Under the pieces are notes generated by a model that worked only from the letters and a program-made list of their open reading frames with translations, ran no database searches and was not told where the DNA came from. A DNA stretch of 64,000 nt from Aliirhizobium wenxiniae. GTDB lineage: Bacteria; Pseudomonadota; Alphaproteobacteria; Rhizobiales; Rhizobiaceae. Below are positions 55,826 through 64,000 of this stretch, piece by piece; the stretch's first letter is position 1, and every line of letters starts with the position of its first letter. Position numbers and translations under genes: made by a program. The stretch covers positions 186,001 through 250,000 of the forward strand of contig NZ_JACHEG010000005.1 of assembly GCF_014201355.1 (NCBI RefSeq), written 5' to 3'.

Positions 55826-56983
55826 ATGCAGTTCTCCACCTCCTTCATTCCCGATATCCGTTTCGGGGCCGGCATTTTCGGCAGCCTGGCGGATATGGTC
55901 AAAAACTTCGAGGGCACACGTGCTGCCCTTATCGTCATGGACGGCTTTCTCGCTGCGAGAGGTCTGGCGAAGGACCTTGCAGGGGAACTGATGGAGGCCG
56001 GATTCGAGCCGCGGCTTTATTCCGATTTTTCCGGTGAACCGAAGCTTCAGCATCTCAGAGCCGCCAGCGAGATGGCGCGGGGAGCCGACATGGTGATCGG
56101 TGTCGGTGGTGGTTCGGCGCTCGATATTGCCAAGGTAGCGGCCTGTTGTGCCGCCTCGGGCGAGGACCCGATGTTTTATGCGCTGGCTGCCAATCCCTTG
56201 CCGAAGAAGCCGCTGAAGAAGATCATGGTGCCGACGACGGCCGGGACGGGGTCGGAGACATCCGCCACCAATATCTTTGCCGGGCCGGAGGGGAGAAAAC
56301 TCTGGATCTGGGGGCCGGAAACCAAGCCGGATCTGGTGCTGCTCGATCCTGAACTGACGATCTCGCTGCCGCCGAACCTGACTGCATGGTGCGGCATGGA
56401 TTCCTTCATTCACGCTTTCGAGGCAGCGACCAACCGCAACTCTCCTGCATGGGTCCATGCAGGAGCAAAGCTCTATGCGCACGAGGCGTTGCGGTTGGTC
56501 GCAGGCTCGCTGGAAGCAGCGGTCAAAGCGCCGGGCAATCTGAAGGCGCGGGGCAAGGTGCTGCTCGGGTCCTGTTATGCCGGCATTGCCATCGACAATT
56601 GCGGCACGGCGATCGCTCACAACATCAGCCATGCGCTTGCAGGGCTCGCCCCCGTGCATCACGGGCTTGCCACGGCGCTGGGTTTCGAGGCGACGCTTCC
56701 GTGGCTGGTCGAGAAAGATACGACCGATCTCAACGAGGCAGCGCGGGCCATCGGGCTATCCGGTGCTACCCAACTGCCTGCTTTCGTGTCCAAGATGATG
56801 GATCGCTGCGGTGTCGAGCGGGCTTTGCCGAAGGTGTTCGGCGGGTTCTCTGCGCAGGATCTGGCTGCGGAGATGCGAGCGCCCGAAAACCAGCCGATGC
56901 GGCGCTCGACCATTCGAGAGGTCACGGATGCGGATATCGACGTCTTTGCCGCGGAGATCATGACGCTGCCGAAAACGCTTTGA
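55826..56983 (+). CDS. Iron-containing alcohol dehydrogenase
   Basis: This encodes a 385-residue group III (Fe-dependent) alcohol dehydrogenase, NAD(P)-linked. The nucleotide part has ADMVIGVGGGSALDIAKVAA and VPTTAGTGSETSATNIF. Metal ligands are present: Asp192 and His196 in GMDSFIHAFE, then His residues in SHALAGL and APVHHGLATAL. The substrate alcohol is unknown. There is no clear Shine-Dalgarno at 55826 and no better in-frame start. It is the first gene of a same-strand series with aldehyde dehydrogenase 12 bp downstream, so alcohol to aldehyde to acid is a likely sequence. Confidence 0.9.
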   Translation: MQFSTSFIPDIRFGAGIFGSLADMVKNFEGTRAALIVMDGFLAARGLAKDLAGELMEAGFEPRLYSDFSGEPKLQHLRAASEMARGADMVIGVGGGSALDIAKVAACCAASGEDPMFYALAANPLPKKPLKKIMVPTTAGTGSETSATNIFAGPEGRKLWIWGPETKPDLVLLDPELTISLPPNLTAWCGMDSFIHAFEAATNRNSPAWVHAGAKLYAHEALRLVAGSLEAAVKAPGNLKARGKVLLGSCYAGIAIDNCGTAIAHNISHALAGLAPVHHGLATALGFEATLPWLVEKDTTDLNEAARAIGLSGATQLPAFVSKMMDRCGVERALPKVFGGFSAQDLAAEMRAPENQPMRRSTIREVTDADIDVFAAEIMTLPKTL

Positions 56984-56995
56984 CGAGGTGCTGCG

Positions 56996-58495
56996 ATGAC
57001 AAAGACCTACAGCCGTGACTACTGGGAAAACGCTCTTTCCGATCTCAAGCTTGAAGGCCGGCATTTCATCGACGGTGAGTATCGCGATGCGCTGTCTGGT
57101 GAAACATTCATCCGCTGGCAGCCGATGGACGGCAAACCAGGTGCGGTTTTGGCACGCGGTGGCGTGGGTGATATCGATCTTGCGGTGGCTTCCGCGCGAG
57201 CTGCCTTTGAAAGTGGTGTCTGGCGGAGGCAGGAGCCGCTGGAAAAGAAGCGGATCATGCTGAAATGGGCGGAGTTGATCCGCGCTGATGCGCAAGAACT
57301 GGCGATGCTGGAAACGCTGGATGTCGGCAAGCCGGTTCTGGCGTCGTTGAATGTCGACGTCCGGCTTTGCGCTGACGGTATCCAGTTCTATGCGGAAATG
57401 ATCGACAAGCTTTATGACGAGATCGCGCCGACCGGACCAAATGCGAGGGCTTTGGTGCGCAAGGTGCCGCTCGGTGTAATCGGGGCGATTACGCCATGGA
57501 ACTATCCGATGATCATCGATGCGTGGAAGCTCGGGCCGGCGATTGCTGCCGGCAATTCGGTGGTACTGAAGCCGGCAGAGCAATCGTCGCTCACAGCCAT
57601 CCGGCTGGCGGCGCTGGCGCTTGAAGCGGGGCTTCCGGCCGGTGTCTTCAATGTCGTGACCGGTTACGGCGAAGAGGCGGGCAAGCCGCTGGCGCTGCAT
57701 ATGGATGTCGACATGATCGCCTTTACCGGCTCGACCGAGGTGGGCAAACTGATCATGGGCTATGCGGCGCAATCCAACGTCAAGCGAGTGGCGCTGGAAC
57801 TTGGCGGCAAGTCGCCGCTCGTCGTGTTTGAAGATGCCGATCTCGATGCGGCGGCCTCGGCCGTTGCTTGGGGCTGTTTCTACAATTCCGGCGAGACCTG
57901 CCATGCTTCGACAAGGCTTCTCGTTCAGCGCTCGGTGCAGGAGAGACTGATCGACAAGATCGAAGTTGTGACGAAGAGCGATATTACACTCGCGCATCCG
58001 TTCGAGCCGTTGGCGCAGATCGGCGCGCTGATCGAGGAAGCCCATATGCGGAAAGTGCTCGGCATGATTGCCGATGGCGAGAAGGGTGGTGCACGGCGTG
58101 CCTTCGGAGCCGAGCAGGTGATGTCGGAAACCGGCGGCTATTACATCTCGCCCGGCGTGTTCGTCGACATGACCAACGACATGAGACTTGCGAGGCAGGA
58201 GATTTTTGGTCCGGTTCTGGCGGCGATCCCGTTCGACACGGAGGAGGAAGCCTTGCTGCTCGCCAATGACACGATCTACGGGCTTGCCGGTGCAGTGTTC
58301 ACGAAAGATATGGACCGGGCGCATCGCTTTTCCGAAGCGCTGCATGCTGGCACCGTGTGGATCAATACCTACGACATGTCGAATTTCTCGACGCCGTTCG
58401 GCGGCTTCAAGCAGTCTGGTTTCGGGCGAGATCGCTCGGTGCATGCGATCGACAAGTACTGCGACTACAAGACGATCTGGCAGCAGTTCGGGTGA
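56996..58495 (+). CDS. NAD(P)-dependent aldehyde dehydrogenase
   Basis: This encodes a 499-residue aldehyde dehydrogenase superfamily enzyme, similar in layout to PuuC and betaine-aldehyde dehydrogenases. The catalytic residues fall at the canonical numbers: Glu268 in VALELGGKSP and Cys302 in NSGETCHASTR. The N-motif GAITPWNYPMII and the cofactor loop AFTGSTEVGKLIM are intact, and FGGFKQSGFGRD is near the C-terminus. GAGGT lies 7 nt before the ATG. It probably oxidises the aldehyde made by the preceding alcohol dehydrogenase. Confidence 0.94.
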   Translation: MTKTYSRDYWENALSDLKLEGRHFIDGEYRDALSGETFIRWQPMDGKPGAVLARGGVGDIDLAVASARAAFESGVWRRQEPLEKKRIMLKWAELIRADAQELAMLETLDVGKPVLASLNVDVRLCADGIQFYAEMIDKLYDEIAPTGPNARALVRKVPLGVIGAITPWNYPMIIDAWKLGPAIAAGNSVVLKPAEQSSLTAIRLAALALEAGLPAGVFNVVTGYGEEAGKPLALHMDVDMIAFTGSTEVGKLIMGYAAQSNVKRVALELGGKSPLVVFEDADLDAAASAVAWGCFYNSGETCHASTRLLVQRSVQERLIDKIEVVTKSDITLAHPFEPLAQIGALIEEAHMRKVLGMIADGEKGGARRAFGAEQVMSETGGYYISPGVFVDMTNDMRLARQEIFGPVLAAIPFDTEEEALLLANDTIYGLAGAVFTKDMDRAHRFSEALHAGTVWINTYDMSNFSTPFGGFKQSGFGRDRSVHAIDKYCDYKTIWQQFG

Positions 58496-58553
58496 GGGGC
58501 GACGCAGGCCGTGGTTTGTGACGCGAGCAGAAGACAAGCAGGGAAGAGAAACC

Positions 58554-59678
58554 ATGACCCGCATCGCAGCTATAGAGATCACCCATCACCGTCTCCCTCT
58601 CGATCCGCCATTCAAGGCGAGCTGGGATGGGCGCGCGCGGGGCCACTTCGATGCGACGATCGTCAGGGTGAGGGATGATGAGGGCCGTGAGGGGATCGGC
58701 TCGGGCGACCTGATGAAAGGGTTCGAGGGGCATGAAGACCTTTTTATCGGTGAGGATCCGCGGCATCTGGAGCGGCATTACGAGGTGCTGTCGCATATCA
58801 ATTTCCACTATGGCCGCTGCTGGCCGCTGGATCTGGCGCTGTGGGATCTTTCCGGCAAGATTACCGGCGAGCCGGTATGGAGGATGCTTGGCGGGCGATC
58901 GGACGGGGTGAGGCTCTATGCGTCTTCCGGCGTGTTGCGTGAGCCTTCGGCGATGGCTGATCAGGCGGAGCGCTATATCGACGAAGGTTTTCCGGCAATG
59001 AAGGTGCGCTTCTCGTCTTCGGCGGGCGGGCGGACCAGTTGGCGTGATGACGTGAGGGCGGTGGAGGCGATCAGGGCACGCGTGGGCGGCAGGATGGAAT
59101 TGATGGTCGACTGTAACCAGGGCTGGCGCATGCCCTGGGATACGACATTGCCCTGGACCTTCAAGGATGCGCTCGCCGTGGCCAAGGAGCTGGAAAGGCT
59201 CGGCGTCTACTGGATGGAGGAGCCGCTATTCCGTTCCGACAGAAAGGGGATGCAGGCTTTGAAGGAGGCGACGTCTGTCAGGATCGCAGGCGGCGAGATG
59301 ACTCGTGAGCTTTACGAGTTTCGCGACATCATCGAGGAACGCGCCTTCGATGTGATCCAACCGGATGTGGCGCTTGTTGGCGGCATTACCGGTTGCCGCC
59401 GGCTGGTCTATCAGGCGCGGGAGGCGGGCGTGATGTTCACGCCCCATAGCTGGACGAACGGGATCGGGGTTCTCGCCAATGCGCATCTGACGGCAGGTGC
59501 GGGCGATGCGCCCTTCCTCGAATATCCCTATGACAATCCCGAATGGAGCGAGACGCGGCGGGATTATCCGATGGCCTCGTCACTCAGACACAGCCAGGGT
59601 TGGCTGGAATTGGGCGATGCGCCGGGGCTCGGTGTGGTGCTGGATGAGGAGCGTCTTTGCGCCACACAGATCGGCTGA
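58554..59678 (+). CDS. Enolase-superfamily (MR/MLE) enzyme
   Basis: This encodes a 374-residue enzyme of the mandelate racemase/muconate lactonising group, which abstract a proton alpha to a carboxylate; most relatives dehydrate sugar acids. A capping domain occupies the first ~120 residues. Barrel residues visible are a KxR base motif in GFPAMKVRFSS, metal ligands Asp in ELMVDCNQGW, Glu in VYWMEEPLF and Glu in RIAGGEMTREL, DVIQPDVALVGGITG, and a possible His base in TPHSWTNGIGV. The start ATG at 58554 follows GGAAGAG. It is 58 bp after the aldehyde dehydrogenase; an acid sugar or related hydroxy acid is the likely substrate. Confidence 0.88.
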   Translation: MTRIAAIEITHHRLPLDPPFKASWDGRARGHFDATIVRVRDDEGREGIGSGDLMKGFEGHEDLFIGEDPRHLERHYEVLSHINFHYGRCWPLDLALWDLSGKITGEPVWRMLGGRSDGVRLYASSGVLREPSAMADQAERYIDEGFPAMKVRFSSSAGGRTSWRDDVRAVEAIRARVGGRMELMVDCNQGWRMPWDTTLPWTFKDALAVAKELERLGVYWMEEPLFRSDRKGMQALKEATSVRIAGGEMTRELYEFRDIIEERAFDVIQPDVALVGGITGCRRLVYQAREAGVMFTPHSWTNGIGVLANAHLTAGAGDAPFLEYPYDNPEWSETRRDYPMASSLRHSQGWLELGDAPGLGVVLDEERLCATQIG

Positions 59679-59739
59679 TTTCGCCATGGCGCCGTGATGC
59701 CGACCTGCTATGGTTGAGGCATTTCATGGAGTGATTGCG

Positions 59740-60672
59740 ATGAAGATTGGCATTGTCGGTGCGGGCATGGTGGGCAGTTCGGCGGGTTTCGCGCTTGCGA
59801 TTGCCGGTTATGCCAATGAGATCGTGTTCGTGGACAAGAACGAGGCGCTGGCGGTGGCTCAGGCGGAAGATATTTCGCATGCCGTGCCGTTCATGTCCGC
59901 CACGCGGGTGCGGGCTGGCGGTTATGCGGATCTCGCCGGTGCCGGGATCGTGGTGCTTTCCGCTGGTGTCGGGCAGCGGCCCGGAGAGGGGCGGCTTGAA
60001 CTTCTGGAACGCAATGCCGTCGTCATTCGCAGTATCGTCAGCGAGATCCTGGCTGTCGTGCCTGATCCAATCCTGCTGGTCGCGGCCAATCCCGTCGACA
60101 TCATCACCCATATCGCGGCAAAGATTTCCGGCCTGCCGCCTCACCGGGTGATCGGGTCGGGGACTATCCTCGATACGGCGCGGTTCCGCAGCCTGCTTGC
60201 CCGTCATATCGAGATCTCGCCGCAGTCCATTCCGGCATTCGTTATCGGCGAGCATGGCGACAGCGAAGTGCTCGCATGGTCCGGTGCGGTTGCAGGTTCT
60301 GCCGATCTCATCTCGTTTGCCGCGCAGCTCGGCAAGCCGATCACCGAGGATGTCCGCAAGGCGATCGATCACGACGTTCGCAACGCCGCCTACAAGATCA
60401 TCGAGGGCAAGGGGGCGACCTATTACGGCATCGGTGCCGGCATTGCCCGGATTGTGAGGGCAATCACGCGGGACGAAGGCTCGGTGCTTTCTGTCGCAAT
60501 CCATACGGACCATGTCGCTGGCGTCGACAATGTGACGCTCTCCCTGCCGCGTGTCGTTGGCGCCCGTGGCGTCACGGCTGATTTGTTGCCGGATCTCGAA
60601 CCGTCCGAGCAGCAGGCGCTGACCCGCAGCGCCCAGATGCTCAAGGAGCTTTCCGACTCCCTGCATATCTGA
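59740..60672 (+). CDS. ldh: L-lactate dehydrogenase-like enzyme
   Basis: This encodes a 310-residue NAD-dependent 2-hydroxyacid dehydrogenase of the LDH/MDH superfamily. The NAD site is IGIVGAGMVGSSAGFAL. The specificity residue is Gln79 in GVGQRPGEGRLELLERN, the lactate-type choice (malate enzymes have Arg), with catalytic Arg85 in the same loop and the catalytic His in GEHGDSEVLAW. ATG 59740 is chosen since GGAG lies 8 nt upstream; an in-frame ATG ten codons earlier lacks a site. It follows the enolase-superfamily gene by 61 bp and may act on a lactate-like product of the pathway rather than serve fermentation. Confidence 0.9.
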   Translation: MKIGIVGAGMVGSSAGFALAIAGYANEIVFVDKNEALAVAQAEDISHAVPFMSATRVRAGGYADLAGAGIVVLSAGVGQRPGEGRLELLERNAVVIRSIVSEILAVVPDPILLVAANPVDIITHIAAKISGLPPHRVIGSGTILDTARFRSLLARHIEISPQSIPAFVIGEHGDSEVLAWSGAVAGSADLISFAAQLGKPITEDVRKAIDHDVRNAAYKIIEGKGATYYGIGAGIARIVRAITRDEGSVLSVAIHTDHVAGVDNVTLSLPRVVGARGVTADLLPDLEPSEQQALTRSAQMLKELSDSLHI

Positions 60673-60775
60673 GGCATCGTCGAAACAGGTGTGGCCTGCG
60701 GGTACTGGCGGATTTGCCTGTTGGCAGGTTCGAGCAGGAAGAGATAGAACTTGTCCTGACGATGTCGAGGACGAG

Positions 60776-61582
60776 ATGCTCGCAGGCCTACCCATGTATG
60801 ACTGGCCGGAAATTTCGGCGGCCACGGACGAATTCTGGACCATGCTCAGGGGCTGTCTGCTGCGCCGGGGCATTGATGCGCCCGAGGCGTTGACGCGGCA
60901 GGATGATCTGGCTGGGATGTGGCATTCTCCCGATCTTGTCTTCGGGCAGACATGTGCGCTTCCCTTTGCCATGGATCTTAACCGCCATGTCCGGCTGATC
61001 GGATCTCCCGCCTATGATATCGGCTGCGCGCCCGGCTGTTATTACAGCCTGCTGATCGTGCCGAAGGGCAGGTCCACGGAGCTTGAGAGGTTTCGCGGGC
61101 CTGTCGTGATCAACGAATTCAGTTCCCAGTCCGGCTTTGCAACGCTGATGCTGTCGCTCGTAGCGGCCGGCGTGGATATGAACGAGGTGAGTGTCCGCGC
61201 ATCCGGTGCGCATCGCGCCTCGATCCAGGCCGTGGCGAACGGCGAGGCGGAGCTTGCGGCAATCGATGTCGTCTCCTTCACCCTGGCAGAGCGGTACATG
61301 CCGGAGGTCTCTGCGGTCGAAGTGATAGGCTGCACGCGTCCGACGCCGGGAATGGCGTTGATCAGCGCGTTGCCGGAGGTGGCGACCGACGGTCTTGCCA
61401 GTGCGTTCGAAGAGGCTGTTGAAATGCTTGCCCCTTCGCTTCGCCGCGAACTTCTGCTCATCGGTTTCCTGCGCCGAAATGCAGAAGATTACGTCGGCGT
61501 TGCCGAAGCGTGGCGTTCCATCGAGAGCCGGCTGCCATCAGATGCCGCCTATTCCCTCAAATCTTTTGCGGTGCCGCGATGA
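60776..61582 (+). CDS. PhnD-like binding protein without signal peptide
   Basis: This encodes a 268-residue protein with the periplasmic-binding fold of the PhnD (phosphate/phosphite/phosphonate) type. It starts straight in the fold (LPMYDWPEISAATDEFWTML), with no signal peptide, so it should stay in the cytoplasm. Later parts are FGQTCALPFA, VVINEFSSQSGFATLM and GAHRASIQAVANGEAELAAI, where members bind their ligand. No ABC permease or ATPase is near. GAGG lies 5 nt before ATG 60776. Its stop overlaps the start of the next LysR gene (ATGA), so the two proteins are made together; it may be a ligand sensor or carrier. Relatives often sit near formate dehydrogenase genes. Confidence 0.8.
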   Translation: MLAGLPMYDWPEISAATDEFWTMLRGCLLRRGIDAPEALTRQDDLAGMWHSPDLVFGQTCALPFAMDLNRHVRLIGSPAYDIGCAPGCYYSLLIVPKGRSTELERFRGPVVINEFSSQSGFATLMLSLVAAGVDMNEVSVRASGAHRASIQAVANGEAELAAIDVVSFTLAERYMPEVSAVEVIGCTRPTPGMALISALPEVATDGLASAFEEAVEMLAPSLRRELLLIGFLRRNAEDYVGVAEAWRSIESRLPSDAAYSLKSFAVPR

Positions 61583-62475
61583 TCGACAAGCTGGAATTCT
61601 TCATCGTTCTGGCGCGTGAAGGGCATTTTGGGCGTGCGGCCGAAGAATGCGGCATTGCCCAGCCATCACTTTCGGCCGCCATTCGTCAACTGGAGGAGCA
61701 GCTCGGCGTTCAGCTGGTGGTGCGCGGTTCGCGTTATCAGGGGCTGACGCCGGAAGGGCAGCGCGTGCTGGAATGGGCCAAACGTATCGTCGGCGATGCC
61801 CGGACGATGCGCGAGGAAATGCGGGCGGCGAAGAAGGGGCTGGCGGGACACATCCGGCTTGCCGTCATTCCGACCGCGCTTGCCATGGTGCCGCGGCTGA
61901 CGGAGCCTTTTCAGGAAAAGCACCCGAAGGTGACCTTCTCGATCGTCTCGCGCAATTCGTTGCAGGTGCTCTCACAGCTCGACGATTTCGAGATCGATGC
62001 GGGCATCACCTATCTGGATAATGAGCCGCTTGGGCGTGTGACCAGCGTTCCGCTTTATTCGGAAAACTATACGCTTGTTACGGCTGAAGGGACGCCTCTC
62101 GCTGACCGGGAGAGTGTGAAGTGGGCCGAGATGGCGGATCTGCGGCTGTGCCTCCTGACGCCGGACATGCAGAACCGGCGGATCATCAACCAGCATCTTT
62201 CCAGTGCAGGCGTGTCGATCACGCCGATGCTGGAATCGAATTCGATGGTCGTGCTGCTATCGCATGTGGCGACAGGCCGATGGGCCAGTATCATGCCGCG
62301 CAATGTTGCAAGATCCTTCGGCTTCACGCAGAGCCTCCGCATGATCCCGATTGTAGAGCCGGAAGCGAAACACATGGTGGGGCTGGTCGCGCCGTATCGG
62401 GAGCCGTTTACTCCCCTGGTTTCTGCCCTGCTGCATGAGGCGAGGGGCCTCGGCAGGGACATGGCAGAGATATAG
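61579..62475 (+). CDS. LysR-family regulator, coupled to PhnD-like gene
   Basis: This encodes a 298-residue LysR-type regulator. The DNA-binding part is MIDKLEFFIVLAREGHFGRA, ECGIAQPSLSAAIRQLEEQL and QLVVRGSRYQGLTPEGQRVL. The effector domain (GHIRLAVIPTALAMVPRL onward) spans residues ~90-298. The ATG at 61579 overlaps the preceding stop by 4 nt, so translation is coupled. With fdhD 108 bp downstream, it may regulate formate dehydrogenase functions. It shares its strand with its likely targets instead of being divergent, which is less usual for LysR genes. Confidence 0.9.
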   Translation: MIDKLEFFIVLAREGHFGRAAEECGIAQPSLSAAIRQLEEQLGVQLVVRGSRYQGLTPEGQRVLEWAKRIVGDARTMREEMRAAKKGLAGHIRLAVIPTALAMVPRLTEPFQEKHPKVTFSIVSRNSLQVLSQLDDFEIDAGITYLDNEPLGRVTSVPLYSENYTLVTAEGTPLADRESVKWAEMADLRLCLLTPDMQNRRIINQHLSSAGVSITPMLESNSMVVLLSHVATGRWASIMPRNVARSFGFTQSLRMIPIVEPEAKHMVGLVAPYREPFTPLVSALLHEARGLGRDMAEI

Positions 62476-62516
62476 TTTTCAAGGGTCCACGATCGGCGGT
62501 ATGCGACTGGCGATCG

Positions 62517-62541
62517 ATCACGGAAGCACTACGTGATAGTG
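62517..62541. promoter_or_regulatory. Overlapping dyads before fdhD
   Basis: ATCACG-N9-CGTGAT (62517-62537) and CACTA-N5-TAGTG (62527-62541) overlap in the 108-bp gap between the LysR gene and fdhD, 42 bp before the fdhD start. They could be operators for the LysR or another regulator. Neither has the T-N11-A spacing. Confidence 0.35.
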
Positions 62542-62583
62542 GTGGCACCGAACGTAAATAGATAAGGCAATCGAGGAGAGGTC

Positions 62584-63411
62584 ATGACCGGCTTCGGGAC
62601 GACGATCGTGGCGCAAGAGATCATTCGCCGGAATGGCGTGGTCCGCGCAGGCTCGCGTGCGGTGCCTGCAGAAGTGCCAATCGCCTTTTCTTATGGTGGC
62701 TCCACCCATGCCGTCATGATGGGCACACCGGCGGATCTGGAAGACTTCGCCATCGGTTTCAGTCTGACGGAAGGCATCATCGCCTCAATGGCCGAGATTG
62801 AGGAGGTCACGGTTCTGGACGAGGGGCAGGGCCTCGACGTGCAGGTGCGGCTTGCGGAAAACAAGGAGGATGCCTTGCGCGCCCGGCGGCGGCATATGGC
62901 CGGGCCTGTTGGCTGCGGGCTCTGCGGCATCGAGTCGATCGAGCAGGCCATGCGGGTCGTTCCGGATGTCCGTGATGTTGGGGTGGTACTGACGCCTGAA
63001 GACATTACGGCAGCGATGGCGGCTTTGAACGGCGCGCAGCCTTTGCATGCAGAGACACATGCGGTTCACGGAGCAGGTTTTTTCATTCCCGGTGAGGGAT
63101 TGATCGCGGTGCGTGAGGATGTCGGCCGGCATAATGCGCTCGACAAGCTTGCCGGAGCGGTGATCCGCGCTGGGCGAGAGGGTGGTCAGGGCATCGTCGT
63201 CGTCACCAGCCGCATCTCGGTGGAGATGGTGCAAAAGACGGCAATCCTTGGAAGCTCGACACTCGTGGCGATCTCGGCACCGACAGCGCTTGCCATTCGT
63301 ACCGCAGAAGAGGCCGGGATGACGCTCGTGGCTTTGACGCGTGGTGAGGATTTCGAGATATTTGCCGGTGCGGAGCGCATCGACACGGGATCTGTCGCCG
63401 ACGTCGCGTGA
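62584..63411 (+). CDS. fdhD: Formate dehydrogenase sulfurtransferase FdhD
   Basis: This encodes a 275-residue FdhD, which moves sulfur from the cysteine desulfurase IscS to the molybdenum/tungsten bis-MGD cofactor of formate dehydrogenases. The reactive Cys111-x-x-Cys114 is in GPVGCGLCGIES, close to positions 121 and 124 of the E. coli protein. AIGFSLTEGIIAS, VGRHNALDKLAGAVI and TSRISVEMVQKTA are also conserved. A strong GAGGAGAGG precedes the ATG. Formate dehydrogenase subunit genes are not in the window, so its client enzyme is encoded elsewhere or upstream of other loci. Confidence 0.95.
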   Translation: MTGFGTTIVAQEIIRRNGVVRAGSRAVPAEVPIAFSYGGSTHAVMMGTPADLEDFAIGFSLTEGIIASMAEIEEVTVLDEGQGLDVQVRLAENKEDALRARRRHMAGPVGCGLCGIESIEQAMRVVPDVRDVGVVLTPEDITAAMAALNGAQPLHAETHAVHGAGFFIPGEGLIAVREDVGRHNALDKLAGAVIRAGREGGQGIVVVTSRISVEMVQKTAILGSSTLVAISAPTALAIRTAEEAGMTLVALTRGEDFEIFAGAERIDTGSVADVA

Positions 63412-63587
63412 TGATTTCGACCTGAGTTCGGATTCAGGTCCATTTTTATAAGCGGAGCTGCCTCCGTTTATATTGCCAAACCGGCCAAGGTCGGTTATTG
63501 ATGCACCGTGCCTTTCGCGGATTGTGCAATCCTGCGGCCGGGGCATCTTCTCATTTCACATACCATATCTCCCAGATGGAGCCGTTC

Positions 63588-64000
63588 ATGCGATACAATC
63601 AATTGGGCAATACAGGGCTGTTCGTGTCCGAACTGTGCCTCGGCACGATGACCTTCGGCGAGGCCGACAACGCCGCCTTGTGGGGCAAGATCGCCGGCGT
63701 CGATCAGGATGCAGCCGACCAGATCCTCGACCGTTCGATCAAGGCCGGGGTCAATTTCGTCGACACGGCCGATGTCTATTCCTTCGGTACTTCGGAACGG
63801 ATTCTCGGTCAGGCCATCCGCAATGTCGGCGTCGCCCGCAAGGATATCGTGATCGCCACCAAGTTTTTGGGTCAGATGGGCGACAAGCCCAACGACCGTG
63901 GCGCCTCGCGTGGGCATATCATGGATTCGGTCGAGAAAAGCCTTGAGCGACTGCAGGTCGATCATATCGATCTCTACCAGATCCATGGCACCGACACCGT
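63588..64000 (+). CDS. Aldo/keto reductase, 5' part
   Basis: This is the first 137 codons of an aldo/keto reductase that runs off the window end. The family start MRYNQLGNTGLFVSELCLGT, the catalytic Asp and Tyr in FVDTADVYSFGTSE, the Lys in VIATKFLG and the His in LYQIHGTDT are visible. The start at 63588 is chosen since GGAG lies 6 nt upstream; an ATG four codons earlier is possible. Substrates are probably small aldehydes or sugars, with NADPH as reductant. A 176-bp gap separates it from fdhD, so it probably has its own promoter. Confidence 0.92.
   Translation, partial: MRYNQLGNTGLFVSELCLGTMTFGEADNAALWGKIAGVDQDAADQILDRSIKAGVNFVDTADVYSFGTSERILGQAIRNVGVARKDIVIATKFLGQMGDKPNDRGASRGHIMDSVEKSLERLQVDHIDLYQIHGTDT

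Noticed and set aside
56756-58582. Minus-strand open frame of 608 codons opposite the aldehyde dehydrogenase
   Set aside because: Shadow of a gene with intact Cys302 and Glu268; no start signal or domain.

Overview
The window reads as a conserved chromosomal region of an alphaproteobacterium of the order Rhizobiales, most likely a Rhizobiaceae member (Rhizobium/Agrobacterium relatives). This rests on GC-rich codon use, the block hemC-hemD-COG4223-hemY next to divergent tsaD-gpsA, the block mdh-sucCDAB-lpdA beside sdhCDAB, xerC and priA close to atpHAGDC, an Omp19-type lipoprotein, a canonical PHO box and CtrA-type boxes. No rRNA, tRNA, CRISPR array, prophage or insertion sequence is visible.

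Layout. 1-1.1 kb: 3' part of argG with a terminator. 1.1-2.9 kb: marR-MFS pair on the minus strand. 3.0-5.1 kb: M3 peptidyl-dipeptidase. 5.1-9.1 kb: ABC importer (ATPase, binding protein, fused permease) behind a four-repeat PHO box. 9.2-12.4 kb: typA, a GNAT gene and ppa. 12.4-14.5 kb: DUF167 and YggT genes and a second MFS protein. 14.5-20.5 kb (minus): hemC-hemD-COG4223-hemY followed by TerB-like and glutamine-amidotransferase-like genes. 20.5-24.1 kb (plus): tsaD-gpsA-YciI-EVE-methyltransferase. 24.06-24.79 kb is the largest gene-poor stretch and holds a degenerate repeat and an inverted repeat. 25.2-25.7 kb: a small secreted protein gene with a CtrA box at its promoter.

26-41.7 kb is the oxidative core: sdhCDAB, Omp19-like lipoprotein, zapE, then mdh-sucC-sucD-sucA-sucB, a MAPEG protein, a LysE-type exporter and lpdA. 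The 210-nt sucD-sucA gap folds into at least five consecutive hairpins, the last of which separates a strong Shine-Dalgarno sequence from the sucA start codon. 41.8-49.5 kb: cytochrome b561, tandem TraB/GumN paralogues, xerC, a PlsC-like acyltransferase, priA and a small membrane protein. 49.8-54.7 kb: F1 ATP synthase genes atpHAGDC.

54.8-64 kb is more accessory: a LysR gene divergent from an Fe-alcohol dehydrogenase, aldehyde dehydrogenase, enolase-superfamily and lactate dehydrogenase cluster (probable catabolic operon, substrate unknown); then a PhnD-like binding protein without a signal peptide, translationally coupled to a second LysR, followed by fdhD; and the start of an aldo/keto reductase that runs off the window.

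The best candidates for new biology are the structured sucA leader with its hairpin-spaced ribosome binding site, the PHO-box importer that would probably be labelled an iron transporter by homology, the CtrA-type boxes, and the cytoplasmic PhnD-like/LysR/FdhD unit. All functional statements are read from sequence and family knowledge; no searches were run.
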